Source: Euleptes europaea (taxonomy: Eukaryota; Chordata; Lepidosauria; Squamata; Sphaerodactylidae). From it: DNA of 64,000 nucleotides. Shown one piece after another: positions 1 through 10,928 of the stretch. Positions within the stretch are counted from its first letter, which is position 1. The number at the start of each line of letters is the position of its first letter. The position numbers and the translations under genes are program-made. The notes beneath the pieces were generated by a model that worked only from the letters and a program-made list of their open reading frames with translations, searched no databases and had not been told where the DNA came from. The stretch lies in the NCBI RefSeq assembly GCF_029931775.1, contig NC_079314.1, forward strand, positions 76,933,879-76,997,878, given 5' to 3'.

Positions 1-131
1 CCTTTTTTGCCGCCATTTTTTAAACAGCCTTCCCCTTCCTTCGACCTCAGTACAGCGGAGAAAGGCGGTGCAGTGGGGACAGAAATATTTCGCTTTGGAT
101 CCTTTCGTACTCGACACGTTTAAATAGCGAG
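1..131 (+). other. Possible promoter-proximal first exon of an unidentified gene
   Basis: The left edge carries a GCCGCCATTTT motif, which fits the YY1 sites often found just downstream of housekeeping start sites. It is followed by a CpG-containing stretch that ends at GAG|GTAAGT, a consensus 5' splice donor at 132. No open frame of note is present, so this would be a non-coding first exon. I could not find a convincing partner exon downstream. The seen facts are the motif and the donor; the exon call is inference. Confidence 0.3.
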
Positions 132-2157
132 GTAAGTTGCTGGTGGGTTCACAGGCCCTGATTCTAAGGCTCAAACTATGCTGCATGTGATCATCAAAGG
201 ATCATGCAGCCCTATGGCAACTGCAAGATCTCTGTAGGAACTGAATTCTGAAATGCCACGGGGGCCATTTTCAGACTGGGACAGTGGCATGTGGGGGGAA
301 GAGTGGTTTCAGCTTTCTCTCAGTGCAGTTTTCCTGCCCTGTTTGCCCCATAAGAGGGCTGCAGATGCACTGAATACTTCCTCATGCAGCCCCCAAATGG
401 GGCAAATAATGCTCCTCTTGGGCCATTTTGGACAGAGAAAATGACTGATGTTATTGGTGTGCTCTTCATAGAAATGGCTTAACTAAAAAATATCCAGCTA
501 CTCCAATGATCTATTTCAGAATGTTTCCAAGGGAGTAGCCATGTTAATCTGTCATAGCATAATAAAGCTAAAATCTAGTGGTGCCTTAAAGACTAGCAAC
601 ATTTATTTTAATATGAACTTTTGTAGGTCACAGCCTACTTTGTTATGTCTACCTGATGAAGTAGGCTGTGACCCATGAAACTCATACTGATATAAATGTT
701 GTTAGTTGTTAAGGTGCCACTAGATTTTTGAATGTTTCTTATCACAGTGTGTTGTATCCTACCACTCTGCCCAGCAACATGTGAAGCCTTCCTTCAGCCT
801 AAGGAGTCTTCCTCCCACACAAGCTGCTTTTCTTCCAGAGGAATAGTCACATCCACTGGAGAACGGCTTCAAACTTTGCTGAGAGGAGTGGGAAGACACA
901 GGCCATTGTTTCTGTAACACCACATCCAATGCTTATCTTGACGTTTTAATTAATTTTTAATTAATGGAATGCATTAATAGGCCCGAGTGTGTAGTACATT
1001 CTGAGTGCTTTGTATAATACAAATGACATACAACAGCAGTAAATCAAGCTTCAGTGAACAATTAACAGCTGTTTTCTTTCAGCCAAAGAATGGATCCTTT
1101 CTGGTTTGTGCAGATGAGCTGGGTTTTTTTGGGGTTTTGTTTCATTACAAAAAAAGGTTTAATATGGAGTCCTATCTACTTAATAACCAAAAGGTATGTT
1201 ACAGCAAAATAAGAGAGATGTTATTTGTTTTAAATAAACAAATTATATATATATATATTTAATAGGGACTTTTGAAGACTGAACTCTTTTCTTGTGTATT
1301 AAAATTGATATTTAAGCCAAGCCTATAAATATTTACTCAGAGTGAATCCCACCGAACTTGTTTAAAAGATTTCTATCTTGTGCTCTTCCGAGTCTGTCCG
1401 CCTATGCACACTCACCTGAATTCAATTGGTCGTACTCCACTTGTGTGTTAGGATGCAGCATTTGCTTGGATACACTTCCAACAACAAGCACAACCCATTG
1501 GACCTATGCAGAAAGACAAGATGTGGATGCTTTAGTGGATACAACCAATGGATATATGGAATAGTTCTTACTGCTCTGGCTCAACAATGACATGCTCCCC
1601 AGTGCCTTACTATCATGGGGTACCCATTCTGCAAAGGATCCTCTTCTGTGGCTTACATATATTTTATTTATTATTTATTTAAAACATTTTTATGCTGCCT
1701 CTCCACCCCTATATGGTCCCCAAAGTGATGAACATTGAAGCATTAAAACCTTGCAACATTAAAAGAGCATATATACAATTCATACATAATCCAATCAGGA
1801 GGGCCAACATAGGCCAGAGGTGGGGGTTGTTTGGGAGACTATCTTGTGCGCAACATTTCCAATGGATTTGCACTTATTAGGCCACATCCTAGCTGCAAGA
1901 TCCAGGAGCCCTTATATAGGCAATGTACCTAGTTCTGAGTGTTCCTTCCCAGTTCCAGGAGTACAGCTAGATTAAGTATTTAATTAGGCTTCTGGATGGA
2001 GAGGGCTGCTGGATTCCCTCCCCCAATACAAAATACAAACATTGTACATCAAGTCCACATAGTATCCAGAATCTGACAAACAGAATAAATTACATCATCA
2101 TTCACACAGTATCACATGGTAAGTGTATTATGTAAAAGGTTCCTATTCTTGTAACAG
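132..2157. other. Intergenic, repeat-derived, no gene recognised
   Basis: No conserved coding exon was recognised. The stretch holds a foldback repeat (about 565-735), an AT-rich simple tract near 1245-1260, and from about 1660 a LINE-tail-like piece (a TTTATTTA run followed by a 'GCTGCCT..CC..CCCC' motif that recurs elsewhere in the window). Short open frames at 253-444, 732-917, 1005-1262 and 1358-1564 show no family resemblance and are probably chance. Confidence 0.5.
565..735. repeat. Foldback repeat of the 'CACCTTAAAGACTAACA' family
   Basis: Two imperfect inverted arms (GGTGCCTTAAAGACTAGCAA on the left, its near complement TTGTTAGTTGTTAAGGTGCC on the right) flank the internal hairpin AGTAGGCTGTGACCCATGAA. 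The same arm motif recurs at 10,771-11,141, 31,027-31,102 and 43,590-43,770, so this is a dispersed family, probably a non-autonomous DNA transposon. Confidence 0.6.
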
Positions 2158-2395
2158 TGTGTTGTAGTAGTGATTGGAGTACCAGATGAGGATCTGTGAG
2201 ACCCAGGTTCCACTCCCGGCTCTGCCATGGAAACTTGCTGGGTAATCTTGGCCATCACACACGTTCAGGCTAACTTACCTCACAGGGCTGTTGTGAAGAT
2301 AAAATGGAGAAGAGGGGAAATATGTATGCTGCTTTGGGTCCCCACTGGGGAGAAAGGCAAGATATAAATGAAGCAAATAAACAAATAAAGTCTTC
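2158..2395 (+). repeat. tRNA-derived SINE with AAATAAA-type tail
   Basis: The head has tRNA-like A and B boxes (GTAGTGATTGGAGTACCAG and GGTTCCACTCC). The body runs CTGGGTAATCTTGGCCA ... CACAGGGCTGTTGTGAAG, then CTGCTTTGGGTCCCCACTGG, and the tail is ATATAAATGAAGCAAATAAA. Copies of the same family lie at 59,005 and 61,688. It is not a tRNA gene. Confidence 0.75.
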
Positions 2396-2910
2396 CTATT
2401 GATAAGTACCACTTGCAAATGATATAAAAGCTTTACTTGTCATAACTAACACAGAAAAGTCATGTGATGGTAGAAATGGTGTTACTATGTTGCAACAAAA
2501 ATAAACAGGACTATTGCAGCACTTTTAGCTTCTTAAGAACAGTGCTGCCAAAACACTGGCAATTCTCATTCTTTTTTGTTCTGCTATAAAAAGAGATGGC
2601 TATCTCACTCTGAAAAACACATGAATTTGCTTTGTCCTCTTTCTATGGCATGGTGATGATACTATCATTTCTGTAAGGGTTATTCAGTTACATTGGCAAG
2701 AATCTCTGGAGGGGAGCAAACAAAAGCAAATGAAGCTGGCAACAGACATGGAAATAAGAAACACTCTAAGAGGATACATGGAGCAGACAGAAGAGCACGA
2801 AAGGTTTCACTGGATCAATTTACATCAGAAATACCTTAGTTGCATTATTTATTGTTAATTGCTTTGAACCTCTATGAGAAGAAGGGTAAACAAATTTTCT
2901 GTGTCTTCAG

Positions 2911-3118
2911 TAGGGTTGCCAGCTCCGGGTTAGGAAATACCTGGAGATTTTGGGGGTGGAGTGTGAGGAGGATGAGGTTTGGAGAGGGGAGGGATTTCAA
3001 TGCCATAGAGTCCAATTGCCAAAGCAGCCATTTTCTCCAGGGGAACTGATTTCTATCGCCTGGAGCTCAATTGTAATAACGAGAGATCTTCAGCCACCAC
3101 CTGGAGTTGGCAACCTTA
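2911..3118. mobile_element. Short hAT-type MITE, TAGGGTTGCC family
   Basis: Starts TAGGGTTGCCAG and ends with the inverse, TTGGCAACCTTA. It is flanked by near-identical 8-bp duplications (GTCTTCAG at 2903-2910, GTCCTCAG at 3119-3126). An 8-bp duplication is the hAT hallmark. This is the most frequent DNA element in the window. It has no coding capacity. Confidence 0.8.
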
Positions 3119-3480
3119 GTCCTCAGTGAACCTTGGCATATCTGCAAATGCAGTAGATTTGTTGATATATGTCCAAATTAACACTTTGCTTGCCAACCTT
3201 ATAATGTAGCCAACAGTTGTTTCAACTTGGTTGTCTCTCCTTTTTATGTTTTTAGCTTTTAGGAATTTGTAAACTGACTTGACTCCCTGGAGAAAGACGG
3301 GGAAAATGTTCTGACAAAACCACAAAACAACAACAGCTAATTAAAAACTCACAAGTTTTTCTCATTATTAAAATCTATCAATATCCTTAACATTATGTGG
3401 GCAACACCCATTTAAAGAACCTCATTACATGGGAACTTTGCTGCTTGCATAAATAAAACTATCTGGATTACTGTCTAACC

Positions 3481-4293
3481 CAGGGGTCCTCAAACTTTTT
3501 AAACAGGGGGCCAGTTTACTGTCCCTCAAACACTGTTGGGGGCCGCCCCCCTGCCCAAATGGGAAGGCAGCCAGGCGCCCAGGCAAAGAAAAGTTAACTT
3601 GCGGCAGGAGGACGTGCCGCCCCTCCCCCAGGTGCCTCTCCATGGCCGACACTCCCCCCTTCGCTGGGCTAAGAGACCCCCCCCCACTGCCGCGCGCCCT
3701 CCTTTCCCGCCTCCTGGAGCGGGAGGCAGGTTGGGCTGGCCCCCTGCTTGGCAAAGAGCGCCTGAGGGGAAGGGGGAAGGTCGCGGGAGGAGGCCGGCAG
3801 GAGATGGGGGTCTCTCAGCCCTCCCCTCCCCGGAGGCGCCGCCACCCAAGCCTCCTGCGCAGGGGCCCCGGCGCTCGCTCGCCCACTTGCCTCGCTCGGC
3901 TTGCAGGCAGATGGGGATGTTCTTCTTCCAGCCCGGCATGGCTCCTTCAGGGCTGCGGCGGCTGCTGCGGCAGGAGGAGCAGTGGCGGCGAGGGGCGCAT
4001 TGCAGTCCGAGGCGGCGCCTCCCGTCCCCCGAGCCGTGCGCGCGCCTGGGGAAAGGAAGGCGGCTGCGGCGGCTCTTCAGGGCTGCCGCAGCAGGGAAGG
4101 CGCAGAGGCGGCAGCAGCTCCCGGGTCAGCGCGGGTGTCGCCGCTCTGCTGCTGCCACCGATGCTTTATACGGCAAACAGCCGCCTTAGTTTGGGGAAGG
4201 GACGGCTGCGGCGGCTCCGGAGGGAGGAGGGCGCCGGGTTCAGGACCTTGACAGGCCAGATACGGCCTGCAGGCCGTAGTTTGAGGACCCCTG
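3481..4293. mobile_element. Non-autonomous hAT element with a CpG-rich core
   Basis: Terminal inverted repeats CAGGGGTCCTCAAACT and AGTTTGAGGACCCCTG are perfect, and an exact 8-bp duplication GTCTAACC flanks it (3473-3480 and 4294-4301). The 813-bp interior is extremely GC/CpG-rich with many GGC/GCG triplets. Long open frames in several phases on both strands (up to 254 codons) overlap one another and follow from the base composition. No transposase motif was seen. The core may be captured host CpG-island DNA. Confidence 0.9.
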
Positions 4294-4829
4294 GTCTAAC
4301 CATATGGTTCTCTAAAGATTTTAGTCTCCAAAGTGTTGCTCATACAGACCTATATATGACCACTTTTGTGAAAGCTTTCCCACCACAATGTAGTCTTAAT
4401 TTATAGTATGTTTTAATCTTTTTTTAAAGGAGCTACATTTTAATAGCTTTCCTAATGTTCTGAGTTTTCACAAGAGCTCAGGCTGTTACTACTGGCTAAA
4501 TTCTGCTTCCTGTCTACATTGGGGATACTAAGGGACATCAAAATGCTAATTTTCTGAGTCATAGAAGTGGTGTGGCTCTCTGGATATAATAAATAGTCTA
4601 TTACATTCTCTCTATTATAGTTGCATAGCTAGTTTGTCAGGTGTTTCACAGTCAGTGCTAAATGTTTTTAAAGTCTGGTAAAAATTTTCAGAAAGCACCT
4701 TCATGCATTTCATTTACGTTGTGGTATAGATTTTTTTCCCAGTACACAGGATTGTTGTCATAGTTGCCAGTTTCAGCTTCTTCCTTGAAACCCATTTACT
4801 ATCCTCTTTGCAGAGACATCTTAAACCAT

Positions 4830-5620
4830 TTGTAATGTTTTTAGAAAGTGCAGTTTCCAGGTTCTTGCCTGGAGCACAGTTTGCCTCTCCGGGAGGGGGG
4901 AGAAGGGTGGGGGAAGCCACGGGGAAGACATAGAGTGGGCTGGCTGGCTCCCATGCGGTGGCAGGGGGAAGAGCGGCAGCTCACTGCTCAACCTCCCTGG
5001 CTCTTCAGGCTTGGCCTGGCCAGCATAGCTGGCCAATCAGCCCTCCCCCTGGAGGCTCAAATTGAGCCTATCTGGAGGAGGCAGGGGTGGGGCTGATTGG
5101 TCAGCCGACAGAGGGAAGGTTTTCCCTCTGGTCCACTCAGGAAGGTTATAAGGAGGCACTCTGCTGCCTCCTTCTCAGTTTGCCTCTGTTTTTGCCCGTC
5201 TCTCCCTATGTTTAAAGTTTTAACAGTATAGTTAATCATCACAACTTGGGTGGTGTTTAGCATGGGGCTGGAATCAGTTTCTGGGGAAAGCGGCCTTTTC
5301 CCCTTTTGGGGGATCCCATTAAGGGATTTTGGGGGAGGCTTAGGGTAGGACATGCCCAGCTCAGGGGCTGTCCAAACAGCCTCCTCCCAAGTGGCGTGGG
5401 AATCACCAAGTGGCTCACATCCAGGTGAAACCCTTGTTCCTCCATCCCTACGCTACTCCAGCGGGCTCGCTGGTAGCAGGATGACAACAGGAGCATTTGG
5501 GTTGAATGATGTCACTGATTCAGCCCACATGCTGCGCCAATGCATTTCAGCTGTTGCCAATTAAGTTGTGGCCCATTTTCTCCAAATAAAATTGTTCCGA
5601 TTAATGTTGTATTGTTCAGG
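4830..5620 (+). mobile_element. Possible ancient solo LTR-like fossil
   Basis: One unit reads like a promoter-plus-terminator cassette: an inverted CCAAT box (GATTGGTCAGC near 5094), a TATA-like GTTATAAGG near 5146, and an AATAAA signal near 5586 some 440 bp later. That order is what a solo long terminal repeat would show. Exact ends and a target duplication could not be set, and no internal viral genes are seen. Any such element is an old remnant. An unrelated promoter-like repeat is equally possible. Confidence 0.25.
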
Positions 5621-6194
5621 TTGCTTATTTAACAATGGTTACACTAATGGGTTGTTGGCCCCCATTCTCTCCACACTTGGCCCTGGAGCGGCAAAATGAT
5701 TTGCTTATCACATTTTGGTTCAAAATTCATGACAAAATTGCTCAAGTGGGAACAAAAGTAAGCAAAAGCTTTGAGTAGCAGGGCTGTCATAATTATGTGC
5801 TGCAGGGAAAGAGAAGCATTGTCACACACTCATATTGAAAGAAACTACTCATTCATTTCTTTTCTGTCATGGGTCCTAAGAATGAGATGAGCAGTATGGC
5901 ATCAAGAAGTCATCTCAGCACTGCGGAGCTGGCTTTTTGAAAACTGAAAGGACACAGCATGCTCCAAGTGGGACTGCCTTGACCCAGTATTTCAGGTAAA
6001 GGGGACATTGATCACATGCAGATCCACGGAAAATGTCAACATCCTTGGCAAAAAGATGTGAATACACCCTTTGATTCTTAGTTTCTCATGTGATGTGGTA
6101 ACTGTAGTACTTCCACTTTAATCATTTCAAGACTCATAAAACAGTTGTATTAAGGAGACTTAAGAATTCTTTACATTATTCCAGTAGTGTGTAC

Positions 6195-6283
6195 CCAGCA
6201 GGCTTCATGTGGAGGTGGGGTGTCAAACTCAGTTCTCCAGGTTAGTTTGCCGCTCTTAACCGCTACACCACACCGGCTCTCAG
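6195..6283 (-). repeat. 5' half of a tRNA-derived SINE, reversed
   Basis: On the minus strand this reads GTGTGGTGTAGCGGTTAAGA (A box region) followed by a degraded B box. It matches the heads of the longer copies at 17,735-17,968 and 37,850-38,157. Confidence 0.65.
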
Positions 6284-7207
6284 TATTCCAGAACACAGAA
6301 TTTACATTCTTATTAAACACTGAAACAGCTGAACCCAGCTTCAGGGTTGCAGAGGAAGATTAAAGCAGATGGACCAATGGAAAGTGTGGTACATGGAGCC
6401 CAAACTATTTATAAAACCCTCAATGTGAGACAGTACAATGGTGCCATTGAGATTCCAGCAACCAACAGTAGCTAGGGTAGGATTAGGACACAAAAGATTG
6501 TATCAACGTGGTAAAAAGAACTGGGTCTTACAGTTTTTCCACATCATCCCCTTGAACAAGCTGGGACAATATGGCCTAACAGTCACGGAAGATCCCACCT
6601 TCAGGAGATTTCCTCAGGCCCCATCTTCCTTGTCTCCAGGCTGACAGACACAAGAGGGGAAATATGGAAGGTGAGTCTTTGGGTTGCCAATCTGTATAGC
6701 CATGTGTTTAATGACAGGGAAAGGTACCTGCCCTTCAGAATGAGAAATCACATTTGCACTGGAATATTAATTTGAATTAGGATATTGTCTATCTGCAATG
6801 TGTTGCTTTCAGTGTGTAGTATTTTAATGCACATTCACATTTTGGTGAAACTAGTCATACATAAATACCATTATTATAAACTAGTTTGTTTGGGGAAGAA
6901 TTGTTTTAAGCCTGCTTTTGTAATGTCCCAAACTTAATTCAAGAGTTCCCTTTGAAATTGTTACTGTGGCATGGAACCACCCACTTGAGGACACAATTAG
7001 CATTCCCATCAGGATACTACAGGATCCCTGGACATGCTAAACTAATTAAAACCCACAGTACAATATAATCCATTGTATGTATTAAGGCCTCCTGAGATAA
7101 TGTCAAACTTCTCAAAGATGTTAGAGACATATGCTAATACGACATAGCCATAGGTGTATTATCTCATGATATGTATATTAAATAACCACTAGATGGCACA
7201 ATAATTC

Positions 7208-7338
7208 TTCATGTGCGTCCCTCCCGAAGCTGAGCGCTCGGTGGAAGAGGATGACCATCCCAGATAGAAGGAATGTACCGTTCTTCGGTCAAGGGTATAC
7301 GATAGCTGCGCTCCCCTGCTAGAACCTCCAAACAAGAA
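7208..7338 (+). pseudogene. 7SK small nuclear RNA pseudogene, internal fragment
   Basis: The stretch from CATGTGCGTCCCTCCCGAAG to CTGCTAGAACCTCCAAACAA matches the middle of vertebrate 7SK RNA, including GAAGAGGATGACCATCCC and TCGGTCAAGGGTATACGA. 7SK scaffolds HEXIM/P-TEFb control of transcription elongation. Here the 5' start (GGATGTGAGGGCG in 7SK) and the 3' part are missing and several bases differ from the RNA as I remember it. It is a dead, truncated copy, most likely moved by LINE machinery. Confidence 0.85.
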
Positions 7339-8479
7339 CTAGGATTTGATTATGTTTGGGGCTTTCTGGATTTTTCTTCCCACCCACGGCAGCACTGTAA
7401 TCAGCTTCTTCATTGAGCTCCAGTCCCATTCTATCACTTGGTCCTGTTCTACTGCTACCAACTCTTGGGGACTCTAAGGGGAGGGGGGAAAGGGAGGCAA
7501 TTCCCAGCATGCAATAGCTGATCACAACACAGCTGCTGGTGGGAGAAGCCCCTTCCCCAATCTTACCAGGTTTCCCACCAGATCAGAGAGAGCACAACAA
7601 CCAACTTTAAAAAAGCAGTAAAAATACTCCAGTAAAGGAGGAACGGCAGCTGCAAACAGATGAGGGCTGTAAAATGACACTGATGTGTGTGGGAGGTTTA
7701 AAAATCCAAACCTTTCTGTCCACATAGCATACCTGCTTTGACTGCAGTCTTTCAGAGAAGATTGTAGCAAAACAGGTTTGGGCAATAATGAGACAAAAGT
7801 TGGAAGACAGTGCATGTGGATCTTCTGTTAAAAAAAACAAAACAAAAAAACCCTCTGGTTTGAAAGCCAAGACACAGCAAAACAGCTGTGTGGAAGTAAC
7901 ATAGGGTATTTGTTTATTTCAGAAAACTCATGTGCTGCCTTTCCAGGCATTTTACAAAAGATGATAAAATCATGGAACAGCATAAAAATAATTAACAATT
8001 ACCAAACTATTAAAAACCCAGCCAGAGCATTAAAACAGCAGAAAACTTTTAACAACTTAGAATGATTCTCACAAAACTGTCCTCAGACTAGAATCAGACT
8101 GTAAAAATCAGTTTTAAAAGATCAACCTTAATTAAGAGCTTCCATTAAAAACTGTTTTGGCCTGGAACCTAGAAGAGAACAGAGTAGGAGCTAGGCAAGT
8201 CTCTAGCGAAAGGGCATTAGTCAACGTGCCAACACTGAAAAAGCTGTCTCTGGTTGCCACTTGCCTCATTTATGTTCGCAGGCCATGGGAGCACAGAAAG
8301 CAGAGAGCTTGTGAAGATATTAATTGGAATAAAAGGATTGCAATATTCTACATTAATTGCTCTGACATAAGGCATAAAAATATCTGTGCAGGGTCCATGT
8401 TCTACCTAGTTCAGATCTGTTTCGCTGCTGCCCTCTGTTGCTGTTCCTCAGCAACTGGTATTCAGAAGTATCCTGCATC
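7339..8479. other. Intergenic, old repeat remnants
   Basis: No gene recognised. From about 7905 there is a LINE-tail-like piece (TGTTTATTTCAG, CTGCCTTTCCAGGCATTTTA) comparable to pieces at 1660, 16,165, 27,470 and 30,683. A 201-codon open frame at 8157-8762 crosses repeat boundaries and is not credible as a gene. Confidence 0.45.
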
Positions 8480-8668
8480 TAGGGATGCCAGCGCCCAGGT
8501 GGGACCTGAAGCTGAAATTACAGCTCATCTTGACTACAGAGATCAGTTCCCCTGGAGAAAATTGTGGAGGGTGGACTTCATGGCATTGTACCCCACTGAG
8601 GCCCCTGTCTTCCCCATGCTCCATTCCCAAACCTCCAGGAGTTTCCCAACCTGGATCTGGCAACCCTA
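8480..8668. mobile_element. hAT-type MITE, TAGGGTTGCC family
   Basis: Runs from TAGGGATGCCAGCGCC to CTGGCAACCCTA and contains the family's signature blocks (CCCCTGGAGAAAA, CATGGCATTGTAC, TTTCCCAACCTGG) in reverse order to the 2911 copy. No clear target duplication was found, so it is an older copy. Confidence 0.7.
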
Positions 8669-8702
8669 TTCCCCCATCCCCAACCAGTGGCCAGGGGGGA
8701 AC

Positions 8703-9893
8703 CTGTGTGTGTGTGTTAAGTGCCGTCAAGTCGCTTCCAACTCATGGCGACCCTATGAATGAAAGTCCTCCAAAATGTCCTATCTTTGACAGCCTTGCTC
8801 AGATCTTGCAAATTGAAGGCTGTGGCTTCCTTTATTGAGTCAATCCATCTCTTGTTGGGTCTTCCTCTTTTCCTGCTGCCCTCAACTTTTCCTAGCATGA
8901 CGGTCTTTTCCAGTGACTCTTGTCGTCTCATGACGTGACCAAAATACGACAGCCTCAGTTTAGTCATTTTAGCTTCTAGGGTCAGTTCAGGCTTGATTTG
9001 ATCTATAAACCACTGATTTGTTTTTTTGGCAGTCCACGGAATCCGTAACACTCTCCTCCAACACCACATTTCAAAGGAATCTATTTTCTTCCTATCAGCT
9101 TTCTTCACTGTCCAGCTTTCACAACCATACATAGTAATAGGGAATATGATGGCATGAATTAATCTAGTCTTGGCGGCCAGAGTCACATCCTTACACTTCA
9201 AAATCTTTTCTAGCTCCTTCATGGCTGCCCTTCCCAGTCTCAATCTCCTTCTGATTTCTTGGCTGCAGTCTCCCTTTTGGTTGATGGTGGAGCCAAGGAA
9301 TAGAAAGTCTTGAACAATTTCAATTTCCTCATAGTCAACCTTAAAGTTGTGTAATTCTCCTGTAGTCATTACTTTTGTTTTCTTGATGTTCAGCTGTAGT
9401 CCTGCTTTGGCACTTTCTCTTTTAACTTTCAGCAATAGTAGTTTCAAATCTTCACTATTTTCTGCCAATAATGTAGTGTCATCAGCATATCTCAAATTAT
9501 TAATGTTCCTCCCTCCAATTTTCACTCCACCTTTATCTAAATCTAATCCAGCTTTCCTAATTATATGTTCTGCATATAGATTGAAGAGATAGGGAGATAA
9601 AATACATCCTTGTCTGACACTTTTGCCAATTGGAAACCATTCCGTTTCTCCATATTCTGTTCTAACTGAGGCCTCTTGTCCAGAGTACAGGTTGCGCATC
9701 AAAACGATCAGATGTAGTGGCACATCCATTTCCTTTAAAACCAGCCATAGCTTTTCATGATCCACACAGTCAAAAGCTTTGCTGTAATCTATGAAACACA
9801 AGCTGATTTTCTTCTGAAATTCTCTAGTACGCTCCAGTAACCAGCGTATATTTGCAATATGATCTCTAGTAGGGGGGACCTACCTGCATTCAG
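8703..9893 (-). mobile_element. BovB (RTE-clade) LINE, 5'-truncated, open RT frame
   Basis: The minus-strand frame gives 361 residues from the first Met (8716-9801), and homology extends a little further upstream (DHIANIRW, REFQKK near 9800-9870). It carries reverse transcriptase motif A (CFIDYSKAFDCVDH), a VRQGCILSPYLFNLY block, the catalytic NLRYADDTTLL, and the BovB C-terminal region (MYGCESWTVKKA, CWRRVLRIPWTA, YFGHVMRR). The order and wording match ruminant BovB ORF2. The frame ends ...MSWKRLDGT-stop at 8716 and runs into a (CA)n tail. The N-terminal endonuclease and fingers are absent, so it cannot move by itself. An uninterrupted frame suggests recent insertion. Confidence 0.93.
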
Positions 9894-10438
9894 TTATGGC
9901 TAATCATTACAGATGAACCTATTCTCCATGAATGTTTCTCATTCTCCTTTAAAATAATCCAAGATAGCCACTACATCCTGTGAAGTAAGCCCCACGAGTT
10001 AATATGTAGTACTTCTTTTGCCTGTTCTGTCCATCAACCCTGAGATTTAGTGCCATGAATTCTAGCATTCTGAAAGAAATAAGTTGCCTCTATCCACTGT
10101 GCACATGACACGCATAATCGTGTACACCTGTCATATCCTCGCTTTAGTTATATTTTTTTGTAAAGCGAAACACCTCCAAAACTACTCTTTCCTCATAGAA
10201 AAGTTGCTCCAGTCCCATTATTTTGGTTGCCCCTTTTCTGTATCTTTTCTGGTCGAAATTAGTGGAGCTAATTTCTGAAGAAACAGGATCAGCAACGACC
10301 CCAAACTTATTTGGAATAAAATCTCATTGTAAACCAATAAGATTTACTTTGGAATCAATATGGATATTGCTAGGGCTTTAAATAACGGCAATTCTATCTT
10401 TCCATCATTGAACAGCAGAAAATAGATCTAGTGTAACT

Positions 10439-10560
10439 GTGTGCGTGTAAAGTGCCGTCAAGTCGCAGCCGACTTATGGCGACCCCTTTTTGGGGTTTTC
10501 ATGGCAAGAGACTAACAGAGGTGGTTTGCCAGTGCCTTCCTCCGCACAGCAACCCTGGCA
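10439..10560 (-). repeat. BovB-tailed SINE, 3' part, reversed
   Basis: Plus-strand text AAGTGCCGTCAAGTCGCAGC, CGACTTATGGCGACCCC, GGGGTTTTCATGGCAAGAGA, AGGTGGTTTGCCAGTGCC is the reversed common 3' body of the window's BovB-tailed SINEs (compare 56,488-56,708). The head is missing. Confidence 0.8.
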
Positions 10561-10770
10561 TGGAGTGTAACTAGACCCATCAAAAAAATTAAAAAGGACA
10601 CGTCCCTATTGCCGAGGCAAATATTCTAAAATTACCTGTCAGTGCGCATGCATGACGGTCATTTCGTGACAATACGTGGGTATCCTTTCCTCTACGGGGT
10701 AAAAGCGTATACTACATTCATATGAAGATAATTCACAGTGGGTAGCCGTTTCGTCTGTCTGCAGTAGTAC

Positions 10771-10928
10771 AAAAGGGCCAGAGTCCAGGAGCACCTTAAA
10801 GACTAACAACAATATTTTCTGGTAGGGTATGAGCTTTCGTGAGCCACAGCTGTGGCTCACGAAAGCTCCTACCCTACCAGAAAATATTGTTGTTAGTCTT
10901 TAAGGTGCTACTGGACTCTGGCCCTTTT
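10771..10928. repeat. Near-perfect palindrome, 79-bp arms
   Basis: The arms 10,771-10,849 and 10,850-10,928 are reverse complements with only about two mismatches and no spacer; the centre is CCACAG|CTGTGG. Its arms are members of the CACCTTAAAGACTAACA family. It could extrude as a cruciform, and it sits about 600 bp upstream of the RPS16 start. Confidence 0.9.

Larger units (their letters stand above)
4302..7207. other. Intergenic; possible old LTR-like block inside
   Basis: No gene recognised. The block around 4830-5620 is treated separately. The reversed 5' half of a tRNA-derived SINE lies at 6195-6283 (ending CTCTTAACCGCTACACCACA). The rest is unremarkable AT-rich sequence. Confidence 0.45.

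Noticed and set aside
1082-1191. Exon-like open stretch bounded by TTTCTTTCAG and GTATGT
   Set aside because: The peptide shows no family resemblance and no partner exons were found; splice-like bounds alone are common by chance.
3536-4406. Overlapping open frames up to 254 codons
   Set aside because: They occur in several frames on both strands inside a GC-rich hAT core and cross its boundary, so they reflect composition.
8157-8762. 201-codon plus-strand gene
   Set aside because: It crosses from an old repeat through a MITE into the BovB tail and has no recognisable domain.
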